DNA from: Oscillospiraceae bacterium
Lineage (GTDB): Bacteria > Bacillota > Clostridia > Oscillospirales > Oscillospiraceae
Assembly: GCA_015067995.1 (NCBI GenBank)
Contig: SVLJ01000010.1
Location: 1 to 64,000, forward strand
Direction of reading: 5' to 3'
Length of the DNA stretch: 64,000 nucleotides
Shown here: piece by piece, positions 36,550 through 46,139 of the stretch
Numbering within the stretch: position 1 is the stretch's first letter
Layout of the letters: the number at the start of each line of letters is the position of its first letter
Made by a program: the position numbers and the translations under genes
Notes under the pieces: generated by a model
What the model saw: only the letters and a program-made list of their open reading frames with translations
What the model was told of the DNA's origin: nothing
Databases searched by the model: none

Positions 36550-37404
36550 ATGAAAATAGCAGTTACTTTTGAAAACGGCGAGGTCTTCCAGCACTTCGGC
36601 CACGCCGAACATTTTAAGCTGTATGAAGTCGAGGCCGGCCAGATCATCTCCGGCGAGGTTGTGGACACCGACGGCAGCGGCCATGATGCCGTAGCCAGCT
36701 TCCTGGCCGAGCAGGCTGTGAACGTTCTGATCTGCGGCGGCATCGGCGACGGTGCTCAGTCCGCTCTGTCCTCTTACGGCATCGAGATCTGCTCCGGTGC
36801 CGCCGGTGACGCAGACGCAGCCGTCAAAGCATGGCTGAACGGCGAACTGGAGTCCGCCGGTGTCAACTGTGACCACCACGATCACGACCACGGCGAGGAA
36901 GAAGGCTGCAGCTGTGGCTGCAGCGGCGGCTGCGGTGGCTGCGGCGGCGGCTGCCACTCCTCCACCCCCGGCATCGAAGGCCCCAATGTGGGCAAGGTCT
37001 GCAAGACCCATTATCGCGGCACACTGAATGACGGCACGGTCTTTGACTCTTCTTACGACCGCGGCGAGCCGCTGGAATTCACCTGCGGTGTGGGCATGAT
37101 GATCCGCGGCTTTGATGCCGCCGTGGCCAACATGGAGGTAGGCCAGAGCATTGACATTCACCTGACTCCCGACGAGGCCTACGGTCATGCGGATCCCCGT
37201 TCCATCTTCACCGTGGAAATCAGCCAGCTGCCCGGCAGCGAGAAGCTGAGCGTTGGCGAGCAGGTAGTCCTGTATATCAACGGCGTGCAGCCCGTGCAGG
37301 TCAAGGTGACCGCCCGGGACGAGACCACCATTACCTTTGATGCCAACCACGAAATGGCAGGCAAGGAACTGAACTTCCACATCGAACTGCTGGAAGTCCA
37401 GTGA
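36550..37404 (+). CDS. NifX/NafY-like domain fused through a Cys/His-rich linker to an SlyD-type FKBP peptidyl-prolyl isomerase
   Basis: 284 residues from ATG 36550 (GGAGG upstream). Residues 1-100 resemble the dinitrogenase iron-molybdenum cofactor family (IAVTFENGEVFQHFGHA, NVLICGGIGDGA). Residues 107-136 hold seven Cys and five His in clusters (CDHHDHDH, CSCGC, CGGCGGGCH), a probable metal site like SlyD's His/Cys tail. Residues 145-284 are FKBP with an SlyD insert-in-flap (DGTVFDSSYD, TPDEAYGHADP). A metal-handling chaperone/isomerase is likely. The frame stays open far upstream across the tRNA repeat, but only this start has a ribosome site. Confidence 0.88.
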   Translation: MKIAVTFENGEVFQHFGHAEHFKLYEVEAGQIISGEVVDTDGSGHDAVASFLAEQAVNVLICGGIGDGAQSALSSYGIEICSGAAGDADAAVKAWLNGELESAGVNCDHHDHDHGEEEGCSCGCSGGCGGCGGGCHSSTPGIEGPNVGKVCKTHYRGTLNDGTVFDSSYDRGEPLEFTCGVGMMIRGFDAAVANMEVGQSIDIHLTPDEAYGHADPRSIFTVEISQLPGSEKLSVGEQVVLYINGVQPVQVKVTARDETTITFDANHEMAGKELNFHIELLEVQ

Positions 37405-37414
37405 GCTCCGCCAC

Positions 37415-37451
37415 AAAAGCTCCCGAAGCCGCAAGGCTTTGGGAGCTTTTT
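37415..37451 (+). terminator. terminator of the NifX-SlyD fusion gene
   Basis: An AAAAGCTCCC/GGGAGCTTTT stem with a nested AAGCC/GGCTT, then T-rich sequence. Confidence 0.85.
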
Positions 37452-37799
37452 ATCTTCACGGCGGAGCAATGCGGATTTTCATTTCTCCATTTCTTTTTAA
37501 GGACATTTTCAGCTGTGTGTTGTACGTTTGAAATATCCGGCGGCAAAGCGTCGGCAGAAATAAACAGCCGAAACGCCACCGGATATGTGCACAGCGAAAA
37601 CATCTTCGGTCAGGTCTGGACTACTGCTCGATAACCATATATAATGATCATCAGCATATTATGCGGATCTCCATCCATGCGCCTGTACCGGGCAGCGGCT
37701 TATCCCCGGCACAGACGGAATCGCGCAGAGAGCACGCGGAACGCCCTCGTCTGCACATTGGTTTTAATTTGAAAATTCAGAATAAAGCGAGGTTCCTGT
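37452..37799. other. 350-base intergenic region before the SLH gene
   Basis: No gene is supported. A TATAAT (37640-37645) without a good -35 is the best promoter candidate, leaving a leader of about 150 bases with no structure I recognise. Confidence 0.4.
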
Positions 37800-40700
37800 A
37801 TGAAAAAGAGAGTCGTATCCCTGCTTCTGTGCGTCATGCTGCTGGTAAGCGCCATGCCTGCTGCCGCCGCTGCCGCCGACAGCAAAGCAGGCTTCACCGA
37901 CATCACCGACAGTGAGACGGCTGAAGCCGCCAACGCCCTGCGGAGCATGGACGTGGTCTCCGGTACCACGGACACCACCTTCTCCCCCGAAAACCCATTG
38001 ACCAGGGCGCATGTCTGCAAAATGATCATCAGCGCCATGGGTCTGCAGAATCAGGTAGCCAGCTACGCCCGGAAGACCCTGTTTTCGGACGTTTCCCCCA
38101 CCTCCGTGTTTGCGGGGTACATCAATCTGGCGTATGACAGAGGGATTTTTCAGGGCTACGGCGACGGAACCTTCGGCCCTGGCAACCCCATCACCTACGG
38201 ACAGCTGGCCTCAGTGCTGCTGCGGATGCTGGGCTACACCTCCGGTGACATCGGCTCCGTCTGGCCCACGGACTATACCGCCTTCTGCGAAAGTCTGGAA
38301 CTCAACGGCAGTCTGGAGCTGACTCCCTACCAGACGCTGAACCGCGGGCAGGCCGCAATTCTGATCTACAATGCCCTGAAAGCGGATACCGCCTCCGGAA
38401 AGGCATATTACACCACCATCGGCACCGTTGCCTCTACCCAGATGGTGACCGTGCTGGATACGGACGCCCGCCAGAACAACATCACCGGCCTGCTGCGCTG
38501 CTATACAGTCTCCGGCAGCAGCGTTTCCGTGAAGCACTTCCGTCAGGCTAATCCCGTCCCCGCAGCCTTTGCGGGTTATTCCGGCATTCTGCTGCTGAAC
38601 AATGCCGGCAGAACGGTGGGCTTCCTCCCGGACGACTATGACAGCAGCGAGGGCATCCTGCAGGATACGGAATCGGACAGCATCACCATTTCCGGTGAGA
38701 CCCTGGACACCGCCTCCAACGCGGTGGTCATCGTGGGCGAGAGCGTATACAGCTGGAGCAGCACCGGCTACCTGCAGGGCAGCCGCTATGCGGGAAAAAC
38801 AATCCGGGTGTTCCGGGATGACATAGGCGACGTCACCTGCGTCTATATCTCGGTGGATGACGAAGCTCAGGCCCGGAAGCTGGCGGTAGCCTCCACTCAG
38901 ACCGGCACGATTCTGGATACAGATGCCGCCGACGGCGATGAGCAGCACCTCCTGATGGCCTATCTCCCTTCCGGCAGCACCGGCACAGTGAAATATTTTG
39001 AGCAGGCCGATGCCCTGTCTGCGGATGCCATGGGCAAGTCCGGTGACATCCTGCTGAACAGCGACGGCGACGTGGTGGGTTTCCGCCCGGACACCACCGG
39101 CAAACAGCTGACGCTGCTGGCCGCCGACGAGGACGAAATTTCTGACGGCAGCACGGTGTACGAACCGGCTGACAACGCCGTGGTCATCGTAGGCGAAAAG
39201 GTCTACAGCTGGAGCGGCTCCGGCTACCTGCAGGCCAACCGCCATCTGGGCAAGAGCGTCCGTCTGTTCACAGAGAGCGGCGACGTCACCTGCCTGTTCA
39301 TCCCGGTGGAGGACTCCGACGCCGAGGCAAAGCTGGCGGTAACCTCCACCCAGAACGTGATTCTTGTCAGCGCCGATACCGTCCGCGGCACATCTGCCGA
39401 TGAGCTGACGGCTTGTGTTATCAGCGGCAATGCCGCCTCCATTTCATACTATGACCGCAAAGCCGACTTCACCGGCTACGAGGGACAGCTGGGCAAGCTG
39501 CTGCTGAACAGGGACGGCGACGCCGTGGGCTTCATCCCCTCCACCCGGGAGAGCAGAGACATCACCGTGGCCTCCGCCAAACTATCCGGCATCGTGGACA
39601 GCAGCGGCGCTTCCCATCGCATTCCCGGCAGCGCCACGCTGATCGCAGGCGACACGGTGTATGTCTGGAAAGACAGCGGATATCTCCGACTGAGCAGTAA
39701 TTCCGGCAAAATGGCCCGCCTCTATTACGATGACGACGGCTCCGTGAGCTGTGTGCAGCTGCTCTCCGGCGGCACGGCTTCGGATACCGGGGCGATTCTG
39801 GCGGAAACCGTCACCGCCGCCGGTGAGCTGGTGCGGCGGCTGGGCATCAGCGGCGCATACAGCATCACCAAGAACGGTATGGCCGCATCTGCCGACGATC
39901 TGGCACGGTACGACATCGCCTACTTTGACGAAGCCACCCGCACGCTGCGCGCCTCGGACTATCAGTTCACCGGCTACTTGGAAGCCGCGTCCCCCAATGT
40001 GGCCGAGGCAGAGACCATCACCGTGGGCGGTCACGAATTCACCGTTCTGGATGCTGCGTGGGCGTCTCTGGACAACTACACGCTGGGCAGCCGCGTGACG
40101 CTGCTGCTTACCGACGATCTCAAGGTGGCCATGGCAACCAGCGACAGTAATATCGCTGCCGATATTCTGGGCGTTCTCGATTCCACCGGCAAATCCGTCA
40201 CCCTGCTGGGCAGCGGTCTCACTATGACCGCGGACACCGTTTCCGCCCAGGAGAATCTGTACGGCACCATCGTCCGGGTCACCGTTTCCAGAGATCAGCT
40301 GAACTGCTACCGCTACACCTCTTCCGGCAGCGTCTCTCTGAACATCCCTGCAGGCACGCTGGGCAGCTATCCTCTGGCTCCCAACTGCGCCATCTTCGAG
40401 CACACCAGCTCCGGCAGCTACGGCAGCCACGTTTACAGCCTGTCCGGCGAAAAGGGCAAGGCCTCCTATAACTTCGATGATCTCCTCTGGACGGACACTC
40501 TACCCGCCGTTTCCATCAGCGCATGGCACCTGAACTCCGCAGGCAAGGTGGATATGCTGCTGCTGAAGGACGTCACCGGCAACTGCTATGAATACGGCGA
40601 GGCCACCCGCTATACCGGCACCGACGGTGTCAACGTGGGCACCAGAGAGCTGGCCGCCTACAACGACGCGGTGACCGTCACCAATGCCGCCGGTGAAAGC

Positions 40701-41054
40701 GCCAAGCGGATCTGCCAGCTGTATGACGCCAGAACCGGTGCATGGCTGGGCGTCTCCTACGGCAACTACAACGCCAACAGCCATCGGGTGATCTCCCTGA
40801 AGGTGCTCACCGAAATCACCGATGTGGATACCCGGCAGTTCTTCCTGTCCGATGACCGCTGGTATGTGACCGCCGATGCGTCGGAGATCCCCGTCAGCGA
40901 TGCCGTACAGGTCTATGTGGAAGCCACCGACCGATGGCTCAGCGGCGAAACCGGCCTGAAAACCGCCATGGATATGGCGCAGGACATGACTGTGTACTAT
41001 GACCGTTCTGTCACCAACGGCGCACAGATCCGCGTCATCGTAGTTCACAAGTAA
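37800..41054 (+). CDS. S-layer homology domain surface protein with three tandem ~150-residue repeats
   Basis: 1084 residues. Signal peptide 1-26. SLH motifs follow: about 30-85 (LTRAHVCKMI), 95-146 (ITYGQLASVLLRMLGY) and a weaker third around 155-195 (LNRGQAAILIYNAL). SLH triplets bind pyruvylated secondary wall polymer. Residues about 211-665 form three tandem repeats, each with GxxGxxLLNxxGxxVGFxP and VVIVGExVYSWSxxGYLQ; about 420 residues without recognised domains close the protein. ATG 37800 has GAGG upstream. It is monocistronic, with a terminator after it. Role: surface-layer or wall protein; ligand unknown. Confidence 0.9.
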   Translation: MKKRVVSLLLCVMLLVSAMPAAAAAADSKAGFTDITDSETAEAANALRSMDVVSGTTDTTFSPENPLTRAHVCKMIISAMGLQNQVASYARKTLFSDVSPTSVFAGYINLAYDRGIFQGYGDGTFGPGNPITYGQLASVLLRMLGYTSGDIGSVWPTDYTAFCESLELNGSLELTPYQTLNRGQAAILIYNALKADTASGKAYYTTIGTVASTQMVTVLDTDARQNNITGLLRCYTVSGSSVSVKHFRQANPVPAAFAGYSGILLLNNAGRTVGFLPDDYDSSEGILQDTESDSITISGETLDTASNAVVIVGESVYSWSSTGYLQGSRYAGKTIRVFRDDIGDVTCVYISVDDEAQARKLAVASTQTGTILDTDAADGDEQHLLMAYLPSGSTGTVKYFEQADALSADAMGKSGDILLNSDGDVVGFRPDTTGKQLTLLAADEDEISDGSTVYEPADNAVVIVGEKVYSWSGSGYLQANRHLGKSVRLFTESGDVTCLFIPVEDSDAEAKLAVTSTQNVILVSADTVRGTSADELTACVISGNAASISYYDRKADFTGYEGQLGKLLLNRDGDAVGFIPSTRESRDITVASAKLSGIVDSSGASHRIPGSATLIAGDTVYVWKDSGYLRLSSNSGKMARLYYDDDGSVSCVQLLSGGTASDTGAILAETVTAAGELVRRLGISGAYSITKNGMAASADDLARYDIAYFDEATRTLRASDYQFTGYLEAASPNVAEAETITVGGHEFTVLDAAWASLDNYTLGSRVTLLLTDDLKVAMATSDSNIAADILGVLDSTGKSVTLLGSGLTMTADTVSAQENLYGTIVRVTVSRDQLNCYRYTSSGSVSLNIPAGTLGSYPLAPNCAIFEHTSSGSYGSHVYSLSGEKGKASYNFDDLLWTDTLPAVSISAWHLNSAGKVDMLLLKDVTGNCYEYGEATRYTGTDGVNVGTRELAAYNDAVTVTNAAGESAKRICQLYDARTGAWLGVSYGNYNANSHRVISLKVLTEITDVDTRQFFLSDDRWYVTADASEIPVSDAVQVYVEATDRWLSGETGLKTAMDMAQDMTVYYDRSVTNGAQIRVIVVHK

Positions 41055-41076
41055 CCTGATTTCCCCATACAAACCC

Positions 41077-41117
41077 TTCCCCTCCCCGGCAGCGTTCCGG
41101 GGAGGGGAAAATTTTTT
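41077..41117 (+). terminator. terminator of the SLH gene
   Basis: A 13-bp TTCCCCTCCCCGG stem followed by T6. Confidence 0.9.
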
Positions 41118-41128
41118 ACAGTTTCGGC

Positions 41129-41157
41129 TTGACATTCGAGTTTACATGATGTAGACT
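41129..41157 (+). promoter_or_regulatory. promoter of blaI-blaR
   Basis: TTGACA, 17 bases, TAGACT; operator 1 covers the spacer's end and the -10. Confidence 0.8.
41143..41153. promoter_or_regulatory. BlaI-type operator 1
   Basis: TACA-TGA-TGTA dyad, as bound by BlaI/MecI repressors, inside the promoter. Confidence 0.8.
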
Positions 41158-41169
41158 GCAAATATAGAC

Positions 41170-41180
41170 TACACAATGTA
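41170..41180. promoter_or_regulatory. BlaI-type operator 2
   Basis: TACA-CAA-TGTA dyad centred 27 bases after operator 1, just past the expected transcription start. Confidence 0.8.
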
Positions 41181-41195
41181 GACCGGAGGTTATGT

Positions 41196-41555
41196 ATGAG
41201 TGAATTGCGAATGGGAGCCATTGAGTCTCGCTTTGCCGATATGATCTGGCAGAACGAGCCCATCTCCTCGCCGGAGCTGGTGAAGCTGGCCGCACAGGAG
41301 CTGAGCTGGAAGAAGTCCACCACCTACACGGTGCTGAAACGTCTTTGCGAACGGGGCATTTTTCAGAACAGTGACGGAACGGTGACTTCCCTGATCTCCA
41401 GAGAGGATTTCTATGCCGCACAGAGCGAGAAGTTCGTGGAGGAGACCTTTTCCGGCTCTCTTCCGGCTTTTCTGACAGCCTTCACCACCCGGAAGAAGCT
41501 GTCTGACGCGGAAATCAGCCAACTGCAGGAGTTGATCGACCGGAACAGGAGGTAA
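41196..41555 (+). CDS. blaI: BlaI/MecI family transcriptional repressor
   Basis: 119 residues. A winged helix covers 1-70 (WKKSTTYTVLKRLCERGIF is the recognition region), followed by the C-terminal dimerisation and cleavage helix. In this family an M56 sensor protease triggers loss of the repressor from TACA/TGTA dyads, two of which stand in its promoter, so it is autoregulated with the next gene. GGAGG precedes the ATG. The sensor gene begins four bases after its stop. A beta-lactamase is not adjacent, so the name reflects the family only. Confidence 0.92.
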   Translation: MSELRMGAIESRFADMIWQNEPISSPELVKLAAQELSWKKSTTYTVLKRLCERGIFQNSDGTVTSLISREDFYAAQSEKFVEETFSGSLPAFLTAFTTRKKLSDAEISQLQELIDRNRR

Positions 41556-41559
41556 CGCC

Positions 41560-44500
41560 ATGCTGGACACGGTATTTATGCAGGTCATTGATATGACCAA
41601 AGCAGCAAGCATTGTCATCGTATGTGTTCTGTTGGTGCGGCTGCTGATGAAAAAAGCCCCCCGCATCTTCTCCTATGCCCTGTGGGCGGTGGTGCTGTTC
41701 CGGCTGCTCTGCCCGGCATCCATCCAGGCGCCGGTCAGCGTGGTGCCGGAAATGAAGCCGGTTTCGGAATCCTATACCCTCGCCGACGTGCCCATCTCCT
41801 TTGCGGGAGCCAGTCAGGCCATGCAGCAGGCGGTGGGCGATGCATGGAACGGCGGACTGGGCGTGCAGCATATCGGCACCACCACGCCCAACAATGACGG
41901 CGGCGTGGAGGTGGTCAGCTCCAGCTGGTGGGAGGTCTGGATTCTGTTCGGCCAGTACGTCTGGCTGGTGGGGATCGGCGTGCTGGCGGTTTACAGCACG
42001 ATCTCCTGTATCCTGCTGCGCCGCAGGCTGGTGGGGTCTGTTCCGCTGGAGGACAACATCTATCTGGCGGACGGCATTGATTCTCCTTTTGTCATGGGTC
42101 TGTTCCGTCCCAAAATCTATCTCCCTTCCTCTCTGCCGGAGCAGGAACGGAGCTACATCATCCTCCACGAGCAGCACCACATCCGCAGAGGCGACCACAT
42201 CATCAAGGCGCTGGCCTTCTTTGCCCTCTGCATCCACTGGTTCAATCCGCTGGTGTGGGCGGCCTTCATCCTGTCCTCCAAGGACATGGAAATGAGCTGC
42301 GACGAGGCCGTGGTGAAGCAGCTGGGCGAGGAAATCCGCGCGGACTATTCCGCCTCTCTCCTGAGCCTTGCCACCGGCAGACGCATCATTGCCGGTACGC
42401 CGCTGGCCTTCGGCGAAGGCGACACCAAAAGCCGCATTCAAAACATGCTGCGCTGGAAGCGCCCCCGGCTGTGGGTCACGGTAAGCGCCGCCGCGGTATG
42501 TCTTGTCATTGCCATCGTCTGCGGCCTTGATCCCCAGACCCACGCATACGCAGACCCGCCGGAGGACACCGGGGATGCGCCGATCGTCTCCGTACAGCCC
42601 GGCACACAGGAGGGGCAGCCGGTTCCCCCCGTCCCGCAGCCGAATACCCCGGAACCCTCACAGCCGTCTGCGGAAACCATACCGGACGCCTTACGGGACG
42701 TCTCCTATCATCTGGAGCTGGCCGCCGGTGAAGTCTTCCGGAACATGGGGTCGGCGGAGCGGATCGGCATTCTGGCAGAATACGAGGAGCTGCTGGATAA
42801 CTATACCCTCATGGCACGGGAAACCGAGGATGGAAAGACGGCCTATATCGCAGGTCACTACAACGGCGCTCCCACCGAAAGTCCCCTCCACGGCATGTAC
42901 AGCATGGAGTATAGCACCGGTGACGATCCATACTGCCAGCTTCTCTACCGCGAGTCGGACTCCGCCGCCGTGGAGGAGGCGCTGGCTGCCCAGCGAACGC
43001 CTCCTGTCGGCTGCCGCATTGAGGACAGCAGGATCTTCTGGTCTCCCGACAGCGGACTGGTGCTGATCCAGCCCGCAGATACGGCGCTGTCACTGGATGT
43101 GGCATGGAACCGTTACCTGTATACCCCCAACGGACGGGAATACATTCAGGACGCCGTTTCCCGCGGCATCGATGTATGCGGCCGCACCGACACCTACCTG
43201 TACGTGTATCTGATCTCTCCCCGCTTCGGCGAGATCGCCGAGCGCATCGCCCTCACCGGAGCGGAGGCGCAGGCCATTGCCTCGGAGGAACGGGTGCACA
43301 TCACGGATGGCTTCGGCTTCTCCGCATCGCTGCATATGGGCGGAGAGACCACCTATTATAACGAGCGATCCGGCATTCCCCAGACGGTTCTGGATCTGGC
43401 GGTGGAGCGGTGCGACTACCGCTTCGGAGACCCCAGCTACATTACGGACACCATTCGCGAGGCGCGGCTGGACTGCGACTGGCTGGACGTCCCCCTCTAT
43501 GCCGGCGAGAAAGACCTGCCCCAGCTGCGGAAGATCCTGAAAAACGCAGAACAGGGCTATGTGGGTGCCTGCGGCTACGGTGCCAAACTGACACTAACCT
43601 TTACCGGCGGCGAAAAGCTGACGCTGTTCAAGGGCTGCGACGGCTGCGACAGCATCGTATTCGGCTCCTACGGCGGCTACTTCCTTGGCAACCGGGAGAA
43701 TACCGCCTTCTGGGAAATGTTCGGTCTTGACCCGGACAGCAAGCTGCCCCTTGGTGAAAACCCGCTTTCCATCGCCCCGCCAACGGAAGGCGACATTCAC
43801 AACGCCATTATGACCAACAACCGCTGGACAAACGACCCCAACGCCCTTTATCCCTTCCGCACAGAGGCGCACCATATCTGGGGTATCCGGGAGGAGGGCA
43901 GCCGCTGTGCCGTATACGCGCTGGTTTACGCCACCACCCACGTGTGGGGGAATGGTCAGCCCACACGCCTGTATCCGGAGCAGCTCGCGTCTGCGAAAAT
44001 GATCTTTACATGGGACGGCGCATGGCAGCTCACCGACTTCTGGATGCCCGGCGAGGACGAGGACGCCGCCTCCGGCATCCGAAAGCGCTTCCCCGCCGAT
44101 ATGGCGGCGCTGGCGCTGGGGGAAATCTCCTCCGACCTGTATGCCTCTCTGAACACACGGTGCAGCGAGGCCGCCGCGCAGTATTACGCCGCGCTGACGG
44201 ACCTTCCGCCCGCCAAAACCTTTACCCCGGCAGATGTGAACTTCTCCGACCGGCCGCTGACCACCGTTCCCGATGAGATGACCTACGATGCGCGGCTGGC
44301 ATGGGCGACGGCAGACCCGAACATGCAGCAGTCCCACACCTCTCTGGGACGGTATGCGCAGGGCGACGGCTGCATTGCATATCTGGGTGAATGGATCGGT
44401 ACGCCCCATGGAAACCAGTACACCTTCCACCTTCGCTTTGCAGACGGCAGCGCCGCCAGCCTTCCGCTGCCCGGAAACGGCGGCTGGGGCGTTGTCCCGC

Positions 44501-44661
44501 CGGATACCATGACCTTCCGGGACGGCAGACTTCTCTATGAGATCACCTTCTCCACGGAAGCCGTCACCGACGAGGGAAAGACGCTGGTTCACCTGCAGGG
44601 CACCTATCACTACGAGGTGGATCTCTCCGCAAAAACCGTCTCGCTGACGGTGCTGCAGTAA
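41560..44661 (+). CDS. BlaR1/MecR1-type M56 sensor protease with a very long extracellular domain
   Basis: 1033 residues. Helices at about 15-30, 36-53, 125-152 and 215-238 surround the cytoplasmic M56 zinc protease site HEQHH (203-207) and the family motif MEMSCDEAV (244-252). A further helix (about 305-323) leads to some 700 extracellular residues. That part has no SxxK-SxN-KTG penicillin-binding set that I can find, unlike classical BlaR1, so the signal sensed is probably not a beta-lactam bound in the usual way. GGAGG lies before the ATG. It forms an operon with blaI. Confidence 0.88.
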   Translation: MLDTVFMQVIDMTKAASIVIVCVLLVRLLMKKAPRIFSYALWAVVLFRLLCPASIQAPVSVVPEMKPVSESYTLADVPISFAGASQAMQQAVGDAWNGGLGVQHIGTTTPNNDGGVEVVSSSWWEVWILFGQYVWLVGIGVLAVYSTISCILLRRRLVGSVPLEDNIYLADGIDSPFVMGLFRPKIYLPSSLPEQERSYIILHEQHHIRRGDHIIKALAFFALCIHWFNPLVWAAFILSSKDMEMSCDEAVVKQLGEEIRADYSASLLSLATGRRIIAGTPLAFGEGDTKSRIQNMLRWKRPRLWVTVSAAAVCLVIAIVCGLDPQTHAYADPPEDTGDAPIVSVQPGTQEGQPVPPVPQPNTPEPSQPSAETIPDALRDVSYHLELAAGEVFRNMGSAERIGILAEYEELLDNYTLMARETEDGKTAYIAGHYNGAPTESPLHGMYSMEYSTGDDPYCQLLYRESDSAAVEEALAAQRTPPVGCRIEDSRIFWSPDSGLVLIQPADTALSLDVAWNRYLYTPNGREYIQDAVSRGIDVCGRTDTYLYVYLISPRFGEIAERIALTGAEAQAIASEERVHITDGFGFSASLHMGGETTYYNERSGIPQTVLDLAVERCDYRFGDPSYITDTIREARLDCDWLDVPLYAGEKDLPQLRKILKNAEQGYVGACGYGAKLTLTFTGGEKLTLFKGCDGCDSIVFGSYGGYFLGNRENTAFWEMFGLDPDSKLPLGENPLSIAPPTEGDIHNAIMTNNRWTNDPNALYPFRTEAHHIWGIREEGSRCAVYALVYATTHVWGNGQPTRLYPEQLASAKMIFTWDGAWQLTDFWMPGEDEDAASGIRKRFPADMAALALGEISSDLYASLNTRCSEAAAQYYAALTDLPPAKTFTPADVNFSDRPLTTVPDEMTYDARLAWATADPNMQQSHTSLGRYAQGDGCIAYLGEWIGTPHGNQYTFHLRFADGSAASLPLPGNGGWGVVPPDTMTFRDGRLLYEITFSTEAVTDEGKTLVHLQGTYHYEVDLSAKTVSLTVLQ

Positions 44662-44699
44662 TCGAGACTGCCATCCGCATACACCGCTTCCATATCAGA

Positions 44700-44736
44700 A
44701 AAGGAGGCGTTGCATTTTGCAACGCCTCCTTTGTTC
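44700..44736. terminator. bidirectional terminator between blaR and the CARF nuclease gene
   Basis: A perfect 14-bp AAAGGAGGCGTTGC stem with ATTTT loop; T-rich on both sides. Confidence 0.85.
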
Positions 44737-45949
44737 ATGTTCCGTTGGATCGGCCGCGGGGGGCGCACGTCTCCCGCAGACAGCCGGCCAGCCGCGCCGC
44801 CGGTATTTTGCCGATGCTGTCCATCAGCACCACGCCCATTTCCGCCGCCCGGGCACGGACGGCATCCTCCGCCCGCATGGTGGAAAACACCATAGGCACC
44901 GCATGGATGCCGCCGAAATGGCGGGTCATGGTCATGATCTCGTAGAGATACTCCTTGGTGACGTTGGTGTTCTTGCAGCTGACGAAGCAGGGGACGTGTC
45001 CCCGTGTCAGCACCAGATCGATCTCGTTGTTGGGATTGCTGCCCCGCTGCGGCCTCCCGTTCCAGTCCAGCTTGACGCCGGTGCAGCAGTCGGCAAAGAG
45101 TCCGCAGTCCCGGGCAGCACGATACATCATCAGCTCCAGCAGGTTGCCTGCCTTTTCATAGAGGAAGGCGCTGGTATACGCGATCTCCAGACAGGCGGTG
45201 ATCCGCATCCGGTCATGCTCCCGGCTCTCCTGCAGACTGTGCAGCAGGCCGGACTTTTCCAGCAGCCGGAAGATCATCTGACAGCCCCGGTACTGCCCTT
45301 CGGTCATCTCCTTCTCCATCACCACGCGGCCGTTCTCCCGGTAAAACTCGGAGGCAGTGTTACAGAAGGCGTTCCACGCCCGGAGATTCCCCCGGACAGA
45401 CTCCCACAGGCGGGTCAGGTCACGCCCAAGGCCATGGGCGTCCAGATCGTACCGGATGGGCGTGCCGCCGTCCAGCAGCGCAATATCCCGCAGCTTGAGA
45501 AACTCTGTCACGGCAAGGGTTCCGGCAACATCGGCACGCTCCGTCCCCTCATCTGGATGGCGGTACAGACACGCGCCGGAGGCCGGATCATATTCATGGA
45601 GACGCATCCGCTCTGCCCCGTAGTGGGCCAGCAGCATACCCGCAGCCGCGATAAACACGGAGGAGCCGCCGGTAATGTCGAAATCGCAGCTGCCCTCTTC
45701 CTTCAGCAGCGCGTGGAAATGCTCCAGCGCACAGGAAATGCAGTGCTCCGGCAGCCCCAGAAACCGGCAGGGGATGTCAAACCGCTTCTCCACCCACCGG
45801 GTCAGTGCCCTGCGCTCCTGAGGGTCCGGCTCATTGGCACGGGCAAAATAAACAAAGACCACCTTCCGGTAGGTGCCCCGGAGCAGGGACACGATGTTTT
45901 CCAGCGGATCGTGGTCGTAAAACTCCACAAGAGTTCGGGCGGTATCCAT
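44735..45949 (-). CDS. Card1/Can2-like CARF-domain nuclease (DUF1887 family)
   Basis: 404 residues. The N-terminal CARF fold (about 1-150) has DITGGSSVF at 91-99 where cyclic oligoadenylate binds in Card1. A helical/winged-helix linker follows, then a PD-(D/E)XK nuclease: KAGNLLELMMYRAA (Glu272), NEIDLVL (Glu309, Asp311) and FVSCKN (Lys326). In type III CRISPR systems such enzymes cut nucleic acid when activated by cyclic oligoadenylate. No CRISPR array or cas10 is in this window. AAAGGTG stands before the ATG, and TATAAT boxes lie at about 45980-46000 on this strand. Confidence 0.87.
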   Translation of the reverse strand: MDTARTLVEFYDHDPLENIVSLLRGTYRKVVFVYFARANEPDPQERRALTRWVEKRFDIPCRFLGLPEHCISCALEHFHALLKEEGSCDFDITGGSSVFIAAAGMLLAHYGAERMRLHEYDPASGACLYRHPDEGTERADVAGTLAVTEFLKLRDIALLDGGTPIRYDLDAHGLGRDLTRLWESVRGNLRAWNAFCNTASEFYRENGRVVMEKEMTEGQYRGCQMIFRLLEKSGLLHSLQESREHDRMRITACLEIAYTSAFLYEKAGNLLELMMYRAARDCGLFADCCTGVKLDWNGRPQRGSNPNNEIDLVLTRGHVPCFVSCKNTNVTKEYLYEIMTMTRHFGGIHAVPMVFSTMRAEDAVRARAAEMGVVLMDSIGKIPAARLAGCLRETCAPRGRSNGT

Positions 45950-46139
45950 AGTACAGCACCTTTCTGATAAAGTATGTATTATATGTTATGTATTATACCA
46001 AACCGCAGCCGCCGTTGAAAGTACTCCGCAGAATTTTTATCATTTCCTCTACAACAAACCGGCAGACTGTGCTATAATCCCTGTTAACGGTATCAGACCC
46101 GGCGGCAGGGCCGCCATCGGACAGTAAGGGAGGCCCATT

